Assembly (NCBI GenBank): GCA_963674475.2 | Contig: CAXXFQ010000017.1 | Location: 496,001 to 560,000 of the forward strand | Reading direction: 5' to 3' | Source: CAXXFQ01 sp963674475 | GTDB taxonomy: Bacteria > Planctomycetota > Planctomycetia > Pirellulales > Thermoguttaceae | DNA: 64,000 bases | In this document: piece by piece, positions 17,083 to 25,864 of the stretch | Numbering within the stretch: position 1 is the first letter of the stretch | Layout of the letters: each line of letters opens with the position of its first letter | Notes under the pieces: generated by a model | Told to the model about the DNA's origin: nothing | The model's database searches: none | The model's input: only the letters and a program-made list of their open reading frames with translations | Program-made: the position numbers and the translations under genes

Positions 17083-19347
17083 TTAGATCGTTTTTTGATC
17101 CGGGTACTTCACGCGGCTGTGGTAAATGGCCGTGACGCTTTTGATCATGCTGTCTTCGATGGTTCGTAGCTCACGCAAGGTCAGACCGCTTTCGTCGAAC
17201 TGGCCGTCGCGCAGTCGTCGGTCGGCGATTTCCCGCACGAGACTTTCGATTCTCGCCGGGGTCGGTCCGACCAGGGTTCGGCTGGCACTTTCGACGGCGT
17301 CGGCCAACATCATGACCGCCGCTTCCTTGGTTTGCGGTTTGGGGCCGGGATAGCGGAACGTACTCTCGTCAACCTCTCCGGCGTTGGGGTCCTCACGACT
17401 TTGTTGACTGGCCCGCTCGAAAAAATAGCCGACCAGTGTCGTGCCGTGGTGTTGGAGGATGAAATCGACAATCGGTTCGGGCAAGTGGTGCTGTCGCGCT
17501 AAATTGGCCCCGTCTTTGATATGGGCGATGATGATCAACGTACTCATCGCCGGTAGAAGACTTTCGTGCCGGTTAGCTTCTTCCCCTTGATTTTCGATGA
17601 AGTAGCCCGGCTTGAGCATCTTGCCGATATCGTGGAAGTAAGCGCCCACGCGGACCAAAAGCCCTCGTGCGCCGATCGCGCTGGCGGCCGCTTCGGCAAT
17701 CGAACCGACGGTGATCGAGTGGTTGTACGTACTCGGGGCGCGTCGGACCAGTTCCTGCAAAAGGGGATGGGAGACGTCGCCCAACTCTAAAAGGCTGATG
17801 TCGGTCAAAATGCCGAAGATCCGTTCGACCAGCGGCAAAAGGCCCGTCATCAAAAAGCCGGCCGCGAGCGTCAAAAGCCCGTTACGCAGCGCTTCGACGA
17901 AAAGCGGTTTCGCCAAAGGTTGTTCATCTAAAAGGCCGATCGCCCACGTCAGCAGAACCGCAAGCAGTCCGCTGAGAATCCCGACGTAAATTAGTTTGCT
18001 GCGACTTCGGACCGAGTTCAGTTGGATGATCGCCGAAGCGGTCACGCCGACCAAAAGAATGATCTCGCCCAGTCCCAGACCGATTCCCAAAACCAAGACC
18101 AAAGCGACCAGCCCCGAAAACAACAGGGCAACTTCCTGCTGGTAAACGATCGCGATGATTTGTCCGAAAAGCAAGACGGGGACCAGTTCGGCGTGCCAGG
18201 GGTCGCGCGAGGCCCATTGGGCCAAAAGGACCGTTAACAGGATGAGCGACTGAAAAGAAACGAAGCGACGTAGATTGGTGAGGATCTGCCGTTCGCGGCG
18301 ATATAAATACAGGCCGCCAAAAACGGCCCAGACCGTCAGGACTATCAAGGATCCGACGATTCGGAAGAATTTCGAAAGGGGGAGCAACTGATGATAGAAG
18401 GCAGCGTCTTCGTCACGCAATAGCTCGATTTGTCGGACCGTCAGCGGTTCGCCCGCCTTGGCCAGCGTCTGTCCGGCGCTGTAGTTGATATGGACGTTTT
18501 CGACCGCCGCTTCGGCCCGTTCTCGGTTCGCCTCGGTTCGCTCTTGATCGAGGTTTAACGTCGAAAGGGCGGCCAGCTTCGGGTAGAGCCAGGCGAACAA
18601 TCGTTTCGCCAGAATCGGATCGTCCAACGAGTCGGCCAGATCGCGACGAACCGTTTCGCCGTCCCCGAGCAAGACCTCGCTCATCGCGACCGGCTTGACC
18701 GCTTCCGGTTTGCCTTGGGGATAGACTAAAATTTTGTTTTGATTGCCGTCGGCCGGTTTGACGAGAAGTCCGTCGGTTTCATACTTTTTTAACGACTTGC
18801 CAACGGCCGCCTCGATTCGCTTGAGTGGTTCTTCCCCGGCCAGCTTTTTTCGAAAGGCCGAAAAGGCCTTGTTTAACTGTTCCTGCGAGGGAGGCTTCTT
18901 CGCTTCAGCTGTCGGAATCAGTTCGAACGGCTGCCAGGCCTCCGACGATAATTTTTCAAGCGATTCGGCCGTCGAGATTTCCAGGAGCGTATTGCGTAAC
19001 GCCGCCCGAAGCTGGACGATCGATTCCGGGTTCTGCGCATAGACCGCCTCGGCCTGATTGCGTGCTTTTTCTCTCGCTTCGGCCGTTGCCAATGGGTCGA
19101 ACTGGCGAAACGCGACACGAGAAGCCAGATTGCGTGTCGGCGTGTATCCGACGCGATAGGAAAACGGCGGCGACCAACTTTGCATGAAGATGCAAAGTGC
19201 GATAATTGTGACCGCCGTAATGCCGAGACGAATCAAAATGTCGGGGTGCGACAGCGCAGTCATCAACCGTTGGAACATTCCCGGAGGAAGTTCGATCGCG
19301 GAGACGCGTTCCGATCGGGTTCGTTTTGGCTGCCCGTTTGGCGGCAT
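17083..19347 (-). CDS. pgpH: 7TM-HD family phosphohydrolase (PgpH-like)
   Basis: 754 residues from the ATG at 19347; the frame is open to a TTG at 19419. The order is a short cytoplasmic N-terminus, one membrane segment (about residue 45-65), a long extracellular 7TMR-HDED-type domain, seven hydrophobic segments (about 320-520), then a C-terminal HD domain. Catalytic signatures: SIAEAAASAIGARGLLVRVG, AYFHDIGKMLKPGYF, HIKDGANLARQHHLPEPIV and LQHHGTTLV. In the family the HD domain hydrolyses cyclic di-AMP. Order with phoH and ybeY matches the common cluster. The N-terminal start is uncertain because no Shine-Dalgarno sequence is visible. Confidence 0.9.
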   Translation of the reverse strand: MPPNGQPKRTRSERVSAIELPPGMFQRLMTALSHPDILIRLGITAVTIIALCIFMQSWSPPFSYRVGYTPTRNLASRVAFRQFDPLATAEAREKARNQAEAVYAQNPESIVQLRAALRNTLLEISTAESLEKLSSEAWQPFELIPTAEAKKPPSQEQLNKAFSAFRKKLAGEEPLKRIEAAVGKSLKKYETDGLLVKPADGNQNKILVYPQGKPEAVKPVAMSEVLLGDGETVRRDLADSLDDPILAKRLFAWLYPKLAALSTLNLDQERTEANRERAEAAVENVHINYSAGQTLAKAGEPLTVRQIELLRDEDAAFYHQLLPLSKFFRIVGSLIVLTVWAVFGGLYLYRRERQILTNLRRFVSFQSLILLTVLLAQWASRDPWHAELVPVLLFGQIIAIVYQQEVALLFSGLVALVLVLGIGLGLGEIILLVGVTASAIIQLNSVRSRSKLIYVGILSGLLAVLLTWAIGLLDEQPLAKPLFVEALRNGLLTLAAGFLMTGLLPLVERIFGILTDISLLELGDVSHPLLQELVRRAPSTYNHSITVGSIAEAAASAIGARGLLVRVGAYFHDIGKMLKPGYFIENQGEEANRHESLLPAMSTLIIIAHIKDGANLARQHHLPEPIVDFILQHHGTTLVGYFFERASQQSREDPNAGEVDESTFRYPGPKPQTKEAAVMMLADAVESASRTLVGPTPARIESLVREIADRRLRDGQFDESGLTLRELRTIEDSMIKSVTAIYHSRVKYPDQKTI

Positions 19348-19463
19348 GATCGTTTCGGGTAAAAAAGGTTTCGGCGATCGAGCGTTTCGAACAAGCGTAT
19401 CAGAAAGGACGCTTGTCAAAAAAACGATTCAACCGCCGGTGATGGAAATTCGAGTTATCTCTT

Positions 19464-20417
19464 CTATTTACCTTTTTGATTTTTTTTAATGCGTCCTTCG
19501 TAGGCGGCGACAATCTTTTGGACCAAATGATGCCGAACGATATCGGCACCGGTCAGTTTGGTCGTGGCCACGCCCGGAATGCTGCGAAGTCGTTCGATGG
19601 CGTCGATCAGTCCGCTTCGCATTCCGGTGGGAAGGTCGATTTGGGTCGTGTCGCCGGTGACGACGATTTTGGAGCCTTGGCCCATACGCGTCAAAAACAT
19701 CTTCATCTGGGCGATGCTCGTATTTTGGGCCTCGTCGAGAATCATGAACGCCTCGTTGAGCGTTCGACCTCGCATATAAGCAAGCGGGATGACCTCGATG
19801 ATGTCTTGCTCCTGATACCGTTTCACCTGATCGTAGCCGACCAATTCGTTGAGAGCGTCAAAAAGGGGGCGAAGGTAGGGGAAAATTTTCGCTTCCAAAT
19901 CACCCGGTAAAAAACCGAGGCTTTCGCCCGCTTCGACGGCCGGTCGGACCAAGACGATCTTTCGGACCTGCTCTTCTCGTAACGCGGACACCGCCAACGC
20001 GACTGCCAAAAAGGTCTTGCCCGTTCCGGCAGGTCCGCTACAAAGCGAGACGTCGTGTCGACGGACCGCCTCGATATATTCAGACTGGCCGGTCGAACGA
20101 GCTCGCACTTCCCGCGAATGGAAGGCGACGATCGGCGGCGTCCTGATTTCCGATAACCCTTTCAGAGTTTCCGAAAGGATTCGCTCGACATCGTCCTCGT
20201 CGAGACGGCCAAACTGTTCCGCTTGCGCACGGAACCGTTCGATCACCTTGGTGGCCAGGGCGACTGCGTCCGGATCTCCTTCAATTTGGATTTTGTCTTG
20301 ATGGGCCGAGACGACCACCCCCAACTCTTCTCGGAGGCGACGAATATTTCGATCACACGTTCCGAAAAGCTCCAACAGCGCTTGGGGCCCGACTACGGAA
20401 AGACTGCTTTGACTCAT
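19464..20417 (-). CDS. phoH: PhoH-family ATPase (YbeZ-like), with N-terminal RNA-binding-like region
   Basis: 317 residues from the ATG at 20417. Residues 1-65 (FGTCDRNIRRLREELGVVVS and QIEGDPDAVALATKVI) resemble a KH-like nucleic-acid-binding domain, seen in many PhoH proteins outside proteobacteria. The P-loop is CSGPAGTGKTFLAVAL and the Walker B is FMILDEAQNT, followed by GDTTQIDLPTGMRSGL. The family is an RNA-acting ATPase partnering YbeY. The next gene on the strand is the pgpH-like gene, with 46 bases between the open frames. TATAGT (minus strand, complement at 20477-20482) may be a -10 box. Confidence 0.92.
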   Translation of the reverse strand: MSQSSLSVVGPQALLELFGTCDRNIRRLREELGVVVSAHQDKIQIEGDPDAVALATKVIERFRAQAEQFGRLDEDDVERILSETLKGLSEIRTPPIVAFHSREVRARSTGQSEYIEAVRRHDVSLCSGPAGTGKTFLAVALAVSALREEQVRKIVLVRPAVEAGESLGFLPGDLEAKIFPYLRPLFDALNELVGYDQVKRYQEQDIIEVIPLAYMRGRTLNEAFMILDEAQNTSIAQMKMFLTRMGQGSKIVVTGDTTQIDLPTGMRSGLIDAIERLRSIPGVATTKLTGADIVRHHLVQKIVAAYEGRIKKNQKGK

Positions 20418-20890
20418 TTCGTTCCGTGACGGCTTGGCGAGTCGCCCTCCTCTTGGGTCCGTTTTCTCATACCTCAACTATAGCAAACATTTGGGTGGGA
20501 ATGCCAGAGATTAAGCCACCTTTTCGAGGGGTTATTTAGTGACTGCTAGCCAAAGAAACAGGTTGATCCCCCCAATTTAAACCAAAAAGGCGGCCGAAGG
20601 GAGAAGCCTAACCCCCAGATGGGGAGGTTTCGCCGAGGCCGGATCGGGTTGATTTGGCTCACGGGGTGTATTGTCGCCCCCCCCCGTAGGAGCGGTTTTC
20701 TACGGCTCGACGGCTTGCGTTTCGTCAAGGGGGAAGATTATTATGACGCACTTCACGTAAGCGTATTCGTTTACTTAAACTTAAAAGGCGAAGTGGGAAT
20801 TTAACAACCCTTTATGATTTGACTTACCTCAACCGGGGGGAGCTTTTCCAACCGTCGGCGTGGCGCTATGGTTAACTGAAAACCGCCGCT
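20418..20890. other. 473-base repeat-containing gap upstream of phoH
   Basis: From phoH outward: AT-rich sequence, then GC-rich sequence with a small perfect hairpin (CCGTAG...CTACGG near 20683-20704), then one degenerate copy of the dispersed repeat (CTTCACGTAAGCG at 20751-20763; TGAAAACCGCCGCTCTAG at 20877-20894). It abuts the MITE-like element. No gene recognised. Confidence 0.6.
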
Positions 20891-21050
20891 CTAGCAGTCC
20901 GTTGAAAAAGTCCATCCGGGCCTTTTTCAATCTCGGCAGTTGCGACAACAAGTGGCCGCAAGCCTCGCATAGTCAGCGTTTTTTCAAATTGCTGACTATG
21001 TGGAAAACATCGTGTTTTCCCTAGCAGCCCGTTTTTCAACAGGCTGCTAG
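20891..21050. mobile_element. 160-bp MITE-like element with 19-bp terminal inverted repeats
   Basis: The left end reads CTAGCAGTCCGTTGAAAAA and the right end, reverse-complemented, reads CTAGCAGCCTGTTGAAAAA: 17 of 19 positions match. Inside are a 10-bp perfect stem (CATAGTCAGC at 20968-20977 with GCTGACTATG at 20991-21000) and an 8-bp stem (GGAAAACA...TGTTTTCC, 21002-21020). There is no coding capacity, so any transposition would need a transposase in trans. The right CTAG contains the TAG stop of the minus-strand gene that ends at 21047. Confidence 0.75.
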
Positions 21051-21469
21051 CTCTCTTGAGCAGAGGTTATCTTAAATTCTTTTCGAAACGCGGTCTCGAA
21101 TTCGTAGACATCTTCGAAATCCTTGCGTTGATCGTTTTCCGTCTTGCGCATTTCGCCGATTTTTATCAAGTTGAAGACAATTTCACCAAAATCGCCCGTC
21201 CTGTGTATTCCCCAACTGGCAAGCACATCTTGGGCCAAAAAACCGTACTGTTTTGAGGCGTAGCGACGGATCGCTTCGCACAGCTCTTGGCCGGTGACGT
21301 GTTGTTCGGTAGGGGCCTCGTCAGACGGCTCGGAGCAAGAGACTTCGTTGCCCATGCCAAGCACGCTTTGGGCGTAGTTGAGGGCTTCAAAGACAAACAG
21401 ATAGGCGTCAAACTTGTAACGCTTATCCTTCTTCAATAATTCAATGAGCGGATGTGACGGATCGAGCAT
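21047..21469 (-). CDS. Minf_1886-family protein
   Basis: 140 residues. Recognisable segments: IELLKKDKRYKFDAYLFVFE, ALNYAQSVLGMG, HVTGQELCEAIRRYASKQYG, VLASWGIHRTGDFGEIVFNL and DFEDVYEFETAFRKEF. This matches the Minf_1886 family, short cytoplasmic proteins widespread in Planctomycetes and Verrucomicrobia with unknown function. The final residues (TSAQES) and stop are followed immediately by the MITE end, so the natural C-terminus may have been slightly different. Confidence 0.85.
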   Translation of the reverse strand: MLDPSHPLIELLKKDKRYKFDAYLFVFEALNYAQSVLGMGNEVSCSEPSDEAPTEQHVTGQELCEAIRRYASKQYGFLAQDVLASWGIHRTGDFGEIVFNLIKIGEMRKTENDQRKDFEDVYEFETAFRKEFKITSAQES

Positions 21470-21570
21470 GGTGATTTTAGATTGGAGAAACGATATTTTT
21501 GAGCGTTTTTAACTTTGGTGTATCGTGTTGCTTACGACCAACGAAAAAGGGGGAAACCAAAAAATCCCTT

Positions 21571-21797
21571 TCGTCCTTTGGCTTGTCGTAACCATGGGGA
21601 ACACTCCCCACGCCGGTGTGACGCTACGGTCAACTGAAAACCGTTTTATAAAGTATTTCACGTAAGTGTAACGGTTTCCTTGCGGCTGGGGAGAAAAGTG
21701 GAAAACTTAAAATCCCTTCTATCCCTTGACTGCCGCAACCATAGGGAACTCTCCCCACGCCGGTGTGACGCTACCGTCAACTGAAAACCGCTCTACG
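21571..21797. repeat. dispersed repeat, two tandem copies (period about 145 bp)
   Basis: Two copies of a motif ending in GACGCTACnGTCAACTGAAAACCG lie at about 21571-21645 and 21715-21797. Between them is the conserved TATTTCACGTAAGTG (about 21655). The preceding part in both reads ...CCATnGGGAACnCTCCCCACGCCGGTGTGACGCT. The second copy ends CTCTAC, and its CTA (21793-21795) is the TAG stop of the minus-strand RicT gene. Other copies: 20.8 kb, 31.0 kb and 55.5-55.7 kb. Confidence 0.8.
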
Positions 21798-22872
21798 GTC
21801 TTCGCGGATGCGAATCGCGGTTCCCTTTTTCGTCCGGCCTTTCTCGAGAAAGTTCTGGTTCTGCTTTCTTTTCAACTGCCGAAGAGTCGCCCTCCCGGTT
21901 TTCGCCCTCCCGGTTTTGATCTGGCCGGTTTGTCGGGGTCGGTTCGTCCTTCTTCCCGTCTTTGGATCGGGATTCTCGTTTGGAACCGTTTTCCGGCGGA
22001 GCCGGTTCCGGCGAACGGTCTTTCTCTCTATAAGGTTTTTCTTTTTCGGTTTTCGAGCCTTTTTGGAAAGGAAGGACTGACTCGATTTCCTTGAACGGCA
22101 CCAATTTTCGGACATGGTCCGAGGTTTCGACCAACAACTGTTCGGCGAGAACTTCCTGACCGATGACCCGATGTTCTTCTCCGGCGATGACGACACGAGC
22201 GCCGATTGCCGGAAGTGTTTTTTGCATATCCTCGTAGACCTCGAACTCGAAGCGAAGGCAACACTTGAGACGCCCACATCGGCCTGAAATCTTAGTCGGA
22301 TCGAGGGTCGCTTTTTGCATCTTGGCCATCTTCATCGAGACCGGCGGCATGACGGCCAGATGGTTGTTGCAGCAAACCGGTTTCCCGCAATCGCCAAAGT
22401 CGGCCAGCAATTTGGCTTCGTCTCGAACCCCAATCTGACGCATTTCGATCCGGGTCTGAAATTCTCCGGCAAGCATCTTGACCAGCTCGCGGAAGTCGAC
22501 ACGTCCTTCGGCCAGATAATAGACGATGATCCGTTCCCCGCCGAAAATATGTTCGATGTCGACCAGGTCCATTTCTAAACCCAGTTTTTCGATACATCGT
22601 CGGCAGGTTTCGAATCGTTCGGGCCGTTGCTCATCGATTCGGGTCGCTTCGCGGAGATCGCTTGGGGTCATGGCCCGAAGGATCTGGCCAATTTGCTTGG
22701 CTTCAATCTCTTCGATATGACGCTCTTCGGCTTCAAGAAGGACCTCGCCCGCTTCAAGACCACGATCGGTTCGAACGATGACTTTTTCATTTCTGGGGTA
22801 CGATTTTTTGGCGTTTGCTTCGAAAAGACCGAGCAGTCGCATCGCACCATGTCGTACGACGTATTTGCCCAT
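21793..22872 (-). CDS. ricT: RicT-like PSP1 domain protein
   Basis: 359 residues. The core (about 1-245) has the PSP1/YaaT signature: CRRCIEKLGLEMDLVDIEHI, FRELVKMLAGEFQTRIEM, RQIGVRDEAKLLADFG, then DCGKPVCCNNHL and SGRCGRLKCCLRFEFEVYE. The clustered Cys residues are those that bind Fe-S in the Bacillus Ric complex, which affects RNase Y and biofilm and competence decisions. The C-terminus (about 245-359) is a long Lys/Glu/Pro-rich disordered tail. The N-terminus MGKYVVRHGAMRLLG is standard. No ricA or ricF partner is nearby. TATAAA lies close upstream of the ATG, hinting at a leaderless message. Confidence 0.88.
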   Translation of the reverse strand: MGKYVVRHGAMRLLGLFEANAKKSYPRNEKVIVRTDRGLEAGEVLLEAEERHIEEIEAKQIGQILRAMTPSDLREATRIDEQRPERFETCRRCIEKLGLEMDLVDIEHIFGGERIIVYYLAEGRVDFRELVKMLAGEFQTRIEMRQIGVRDEAKLLADFGDCGKPVCCNNHLAVMPPVSMKMAKMQKATLDPTKISGRCGRLKCCLRFEFEVYEDMQKTLPAIGARVVIAGEEHRVIGQEVLAEQLLVETSDHVRKLVPFKEIESVLPFQKGSKTEKEKPYREKDRSPEPAPPENGSKRESRSKDGKKDEPTPTNRPDQNREGENREGDSSAVEKKAEPELSRERPDEKGNRDSHPRRP

Positions 22873-23139
22873 ATTACGGGTTTATAATCCCTTTAATGAA
22901 ACTGCGCGGGACGCAGTGGTTTCTATCAAAATCGCTTGGTCGATGGGGACCGTTTTTTACGAAAAAATCCCTACACGAAAGTATATCGGTCCTAGGGTGG
23001 GAAAGAAAGGGGGGAGAAGTAATACCTTCCTTTGTGTGATTCTTGATCTGTATCTACCCCCTCTGAGGTCATTTTTACCGGCGAAAGGCACGAGAAACAC
23101 AGAAGCGGTTGCCGGATGGGGCCTGGAGGAAAAATTTTC

Positions 23140-24150
23140 TCAAGGGGAAGTTTTGATCATGCTTTGCGAAATACCCTCTCCTTCGTAAAGGCTAAAGTCG
23201 GCCCAGACTGGCAGGTGTGACGCGATCATTTGGGTGTCCAGCAGCGAAAGGTTCAGTCGCCGCGTAAGATCAACCACGTTGGACTTCCCCAAATACTCGA
23301 TTGTCGCCATCCGATCGACCAGCAGGTTGTCTCGCAACTCGGCCTTGGCGCTCGTCGTGATCTGGTTGGTGATGGTCGGGGTTAAATGACGTATTTGCCC
23401 CAGCTTACCGAAGTTTTCCGGATCGGTTTCCAGGCACCCGGCCAAAAGGAAATCGTCCTCGGCGGGCAGGATTTTCTTGGTGGTCGAAAGGACATCGGCC
23501 AGGAGATCGACCTCGGCCCTGGCGTGTCGCTCACTGGTCACCCGGACGTTGATCAGGACGAAAGTAAACGCCTGGAGCGGGTTGGGGCCGCGAACCCGGA
23601 ATTGTCCCACCAGCGGTTTGCACGGAAGCCGTTTGTCCGGATCGTTGATCGTGTAGATTTTGTCGTGATCGATCTCGACACTTGCGGTGTCGAAGAGGAA
23701 CGCGTTGTACCAGTCGGACTGGCCGACCGAGGTCTCGGGGCTGACGGCGAATTCGTAGTGACGTCCGGTGGCGTTCATCTCCTGGACCAGCCCGGCCAAA
23801 GCGACCGTTCCCTTTTCGCGGACATCTTGTAGGGCAATTACATCGAAATCTTGCAATACTTCGGCCATGTTGGCCAGAACGATCGGGTTGCGGAGCCGTT
23901 CGGGCGAAAGGTTTCCCGGATTGAAGCTGGCGATTCGGACCCATTCTCGGTCTTTTCGCACGGCGGGTCGGTTCAAGGGATCGGTGGGGAAAGGAGCCGT
24001 TTTCTTTTGGGGGGCGTAAGCCGAGCGCGCCGGATCTTTTGGTTGGATGATGATGGCGCCTTGGTCCTGCCGAATTTCATATCGGGAGTACAGATAGTAA
24101 AGGCCTCCGCAGAGACCGACTACGGCGAGGACCAGCAAGAATTTACGCAC
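23140..24150 (-). CDS. membrane-anchored endonuclease/exonuclease/phosphatase-fold protein
   Basis: 336 residues from a GTG at 24150; GGAGG lies seven bases upstream (24158-24162 complement), which decides the start over an ATG at 24180 with no ribosome site. Residues about 2-22 (KFLLVLAVVGLCGGLYYL) are a membrane anchor or signal. The fold signatures are RIASFNPGNLSPERLRN, VIALQDVREKGT (the D/E metal-binding QDVR position), and a terminal SHLPVWADFS, matching the conserved SDH-like motif with His. Substrate (nucleic acid or phosphoester) is not determined. Likely periplasmic. Confidence 0.78.
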   Translation of the reverse strand: MRKFLLVLAVVGLCGGLYYLYSRYEIRQDQGAIIIQPKDPARSAYAPQKKTAPFPTDPLNRPAVRKDREWVRIASFNPGNLSPERLRNPIVLANMAEVLQDFDVIALQDVREKGTVALAGLVQEMNATGRHYEFAVSPETSVGQSDWYNAFLFDTASVEIDHDKIYTINDPDKRLPCKPLVGQFRVRGPNPLQAFTFVLINVRVTSERHARAEVDLLADVLSTTKKILPAEDDFLLAGCLETDPENFGKLGQIRHLTPTITNQITTSAKAELRDNLLVDRMATIEYLGKSNVVDLTRRLNLSLLDTQMIASHLPVWADFSLYEGEGISQSMIKTSP

Positions 24151-24583
24151 GCCTAAGCCTCCAGAAAACGCCCCCTGCATCAAGGAGAAGGGGGATTTTG
24201 AACCAGGAACGAATAGGAAACCAAACCCCAATGACAAAAGGGGACGCCGGTTTTCTCCTTTATCCTTTTCGACTTTTTCAAGATGGTTTCGCCCGTCGGC
24301 CTCGGGAGAAGGAGCGTAATCGATACAACTGGTAAAGTTGATCGGAGACGGAGGAAAAGCCTCCTTCATCGGAGGGGGTGTTCTCATTTCGGCGGCTCGG
24401 TACCTTATAATAAGGGGAGAAGCGGATATCGTTCGCAGCCGCCTCTACAAAAAGGGGGAGAAGCGGATATCGTACGAGCCCCTTTTTTCTTTTGGAAAGT
24501 GGGGAGATTTTGCGAGACGAAAACGTGTTTCTTCCTTTGCTTTTGCGAGATAACCTGACGCGAAAACGTGCCCCGTGTCTTCG
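24151..24583. other. 433-base divergent gap with direct repeats
   Basis: Between the exonuclease-fold gene (minus) and the HEAT-repeat gene (plus). It holds a TATAAT at 24406-24411 without a good -35 box and a 21-22 base direct repeat, AAGGGG(G)AGAAGCGGATATCGT, at 24412-24433 and 24452-24473, spaced 40 bases apart. No gene seen. Confidence 0.5.
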
Positions 24584-25789
24584 ATGAAAACTATTTATTC
24601 TTTCTTTCGACTTCTTTTGATCGGACTTTTGCTTGTGGTCGGGAGTTCCTCGACGCGGGCCGAAGTGTTCGAGTTGGTCCATGGTGGAACCATCCTGGGG
24701 GAACTGCTCAACCCGAATCAATCTCCTCGGACGACCTATCTGATTCGGCCCTCGATTGGCGGCGAACTGGTCCTGGACCGTGCGCTGGTCAAAAAGGTGA
24801 CCAAACGTTCTTCGGCCGAACAGGAGTATGAGATTTTGGTCCGACAGGCGGCCGACACGTCCGAGTCGCAATGGGAACTGGCCGAGTGGTGCCGCAAGCA
24901 TCAATTGGGCCCCCAGCGACAACGTCACCTCAAGCGGATCCTTGAGCTCGATTCGAATCACCGCAAGGCACGCGTTGCTCTGGGGTACTCGAACTATCGG
25001 GGGCATTGGGTCACCCAAGAGGATCTGATGAAACAGCGTGGTTTCGAGCGTTATCAGGGCCGCTGGCATACGACGCAGGAGATCGCCCTTTTGGAGCGAC
25101 GCGAGAAGTCCAAAGAGGTCGAGCGAAATTGGAACCTTCGAATCAAACGAATCGTGGCTCAGTTGGGCGGTTCGAACCACGATCGGGCTGAAGCCGAGTT
25201 GCTTTCGATCCGCGATCCGGCGGCTGTCGAGCCGTTGGCCCGTGTGCTTGAGAAAGATCGACGTCGTGAGATGCAGGCCCTTTATGCTCGCGCGCTCGCG
25301 CAGATTGGGGATTTGCAGGCCGTGTTGACCTTGGCCGCCGCGGCGGTTGAAGACGAGGATCGCGAGGTCCGGATGGAGTGTCTTGATCAATTGAAGAAAA
25401 CGAAACGTCCCGAGGTGACGGCCTATTTTGCCGCCCGGCTTCGCGATAAAGAGAATCAAATCGTCAATCGGGCCGCTTTCGCGCTCAAAGAACTCAAAGA
25501 TCCCCGCTCGGTGGGCCCGTTGATCGAGGCGTTGATTACCACGCATAAGTTCAAATCGCAAAAGGGCAAGCCCGGACAGACGTCGGCCGCCTTCGGTAGT
25601 GACGGGCCTGGCGGATTGGCAATGGGCTCGTCGACGAAGGTCTACACGGTCCCGTTTGAAAATCCGGCCGTTTTGGACGCGCTCTTGGATTTGACGTCGG
25701 TCAATTTTCTCTACGACGTCCCGGCGTGGCGCGATTGGTACGAGTCGAAAAAGGTCCGCCCGAAGTTCGACGCCCGCCGGATTGAATGA
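24584..25789 (+). CDS. HEAT-repeat protein with signal peptide
   Basis: 401 residues from the ATG at 24584 (a GTG at 24575 is an alternative; neither has a clear ribosome site). A signal peptide (FFRLLLIGLLLVVGSSSTRA) is followed by a beta-type domain (VHGGTILGELLN). The middle has a basic TPR-like part (RIKRIVAQLGGSNHDRAEAE), then HEAT-like alpha repeats (about 205-320): YARALAQIGDLQAVLTLAAA, VRMECLDQLKKTKRPEVTAY, VNRAAFALKELKDPRSVGPL. The C-terminus is short and basic. The role is probably scaffolding in the periplasm or outside; exact function unknown. Confidence 0.8.
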   Translation: MKTIYSFFRLLLIGLLLVVGSSSTRAEVFELVHGGTILGELLNPNQSPRTTYLIRPSIGGELVLDRALVKKVTKRSSAEQEYEILVRQAADTSESQWELAEWCRKHQLGPQRQRHLKRILELDSNHRKARVALGYSNYRGHWVTQEDLMKQRGFERYQGRWHTTQEIALLERREKSKEVERNWNLRIKRIVAQLGGSNHDRAEAELLSIRDPAAVEPLARVLEKDRRREMQALYARALAQIGDLQAVLTLAAAAVEDEDREVRMECLDQLKKTKRPEVTAYFAARLRDKENQIVNRAAFALKELKDPRSVGPLIEALITTHKFKSQKGKPGQTSAAFGSDGPGGLAMGSSTKVYTVPFENPAVLDALLDLTSVNFLYDVPAWRDWYESKKVRPKFDARRIE

Positions 25790-25864
25790 GCGATTCTCGG
25801 ATTCGCAACCCGAGGACAGGTTTGGATAGGTTGGCTTTTGATTCAGAGGAAAAGGGTCGAACTT

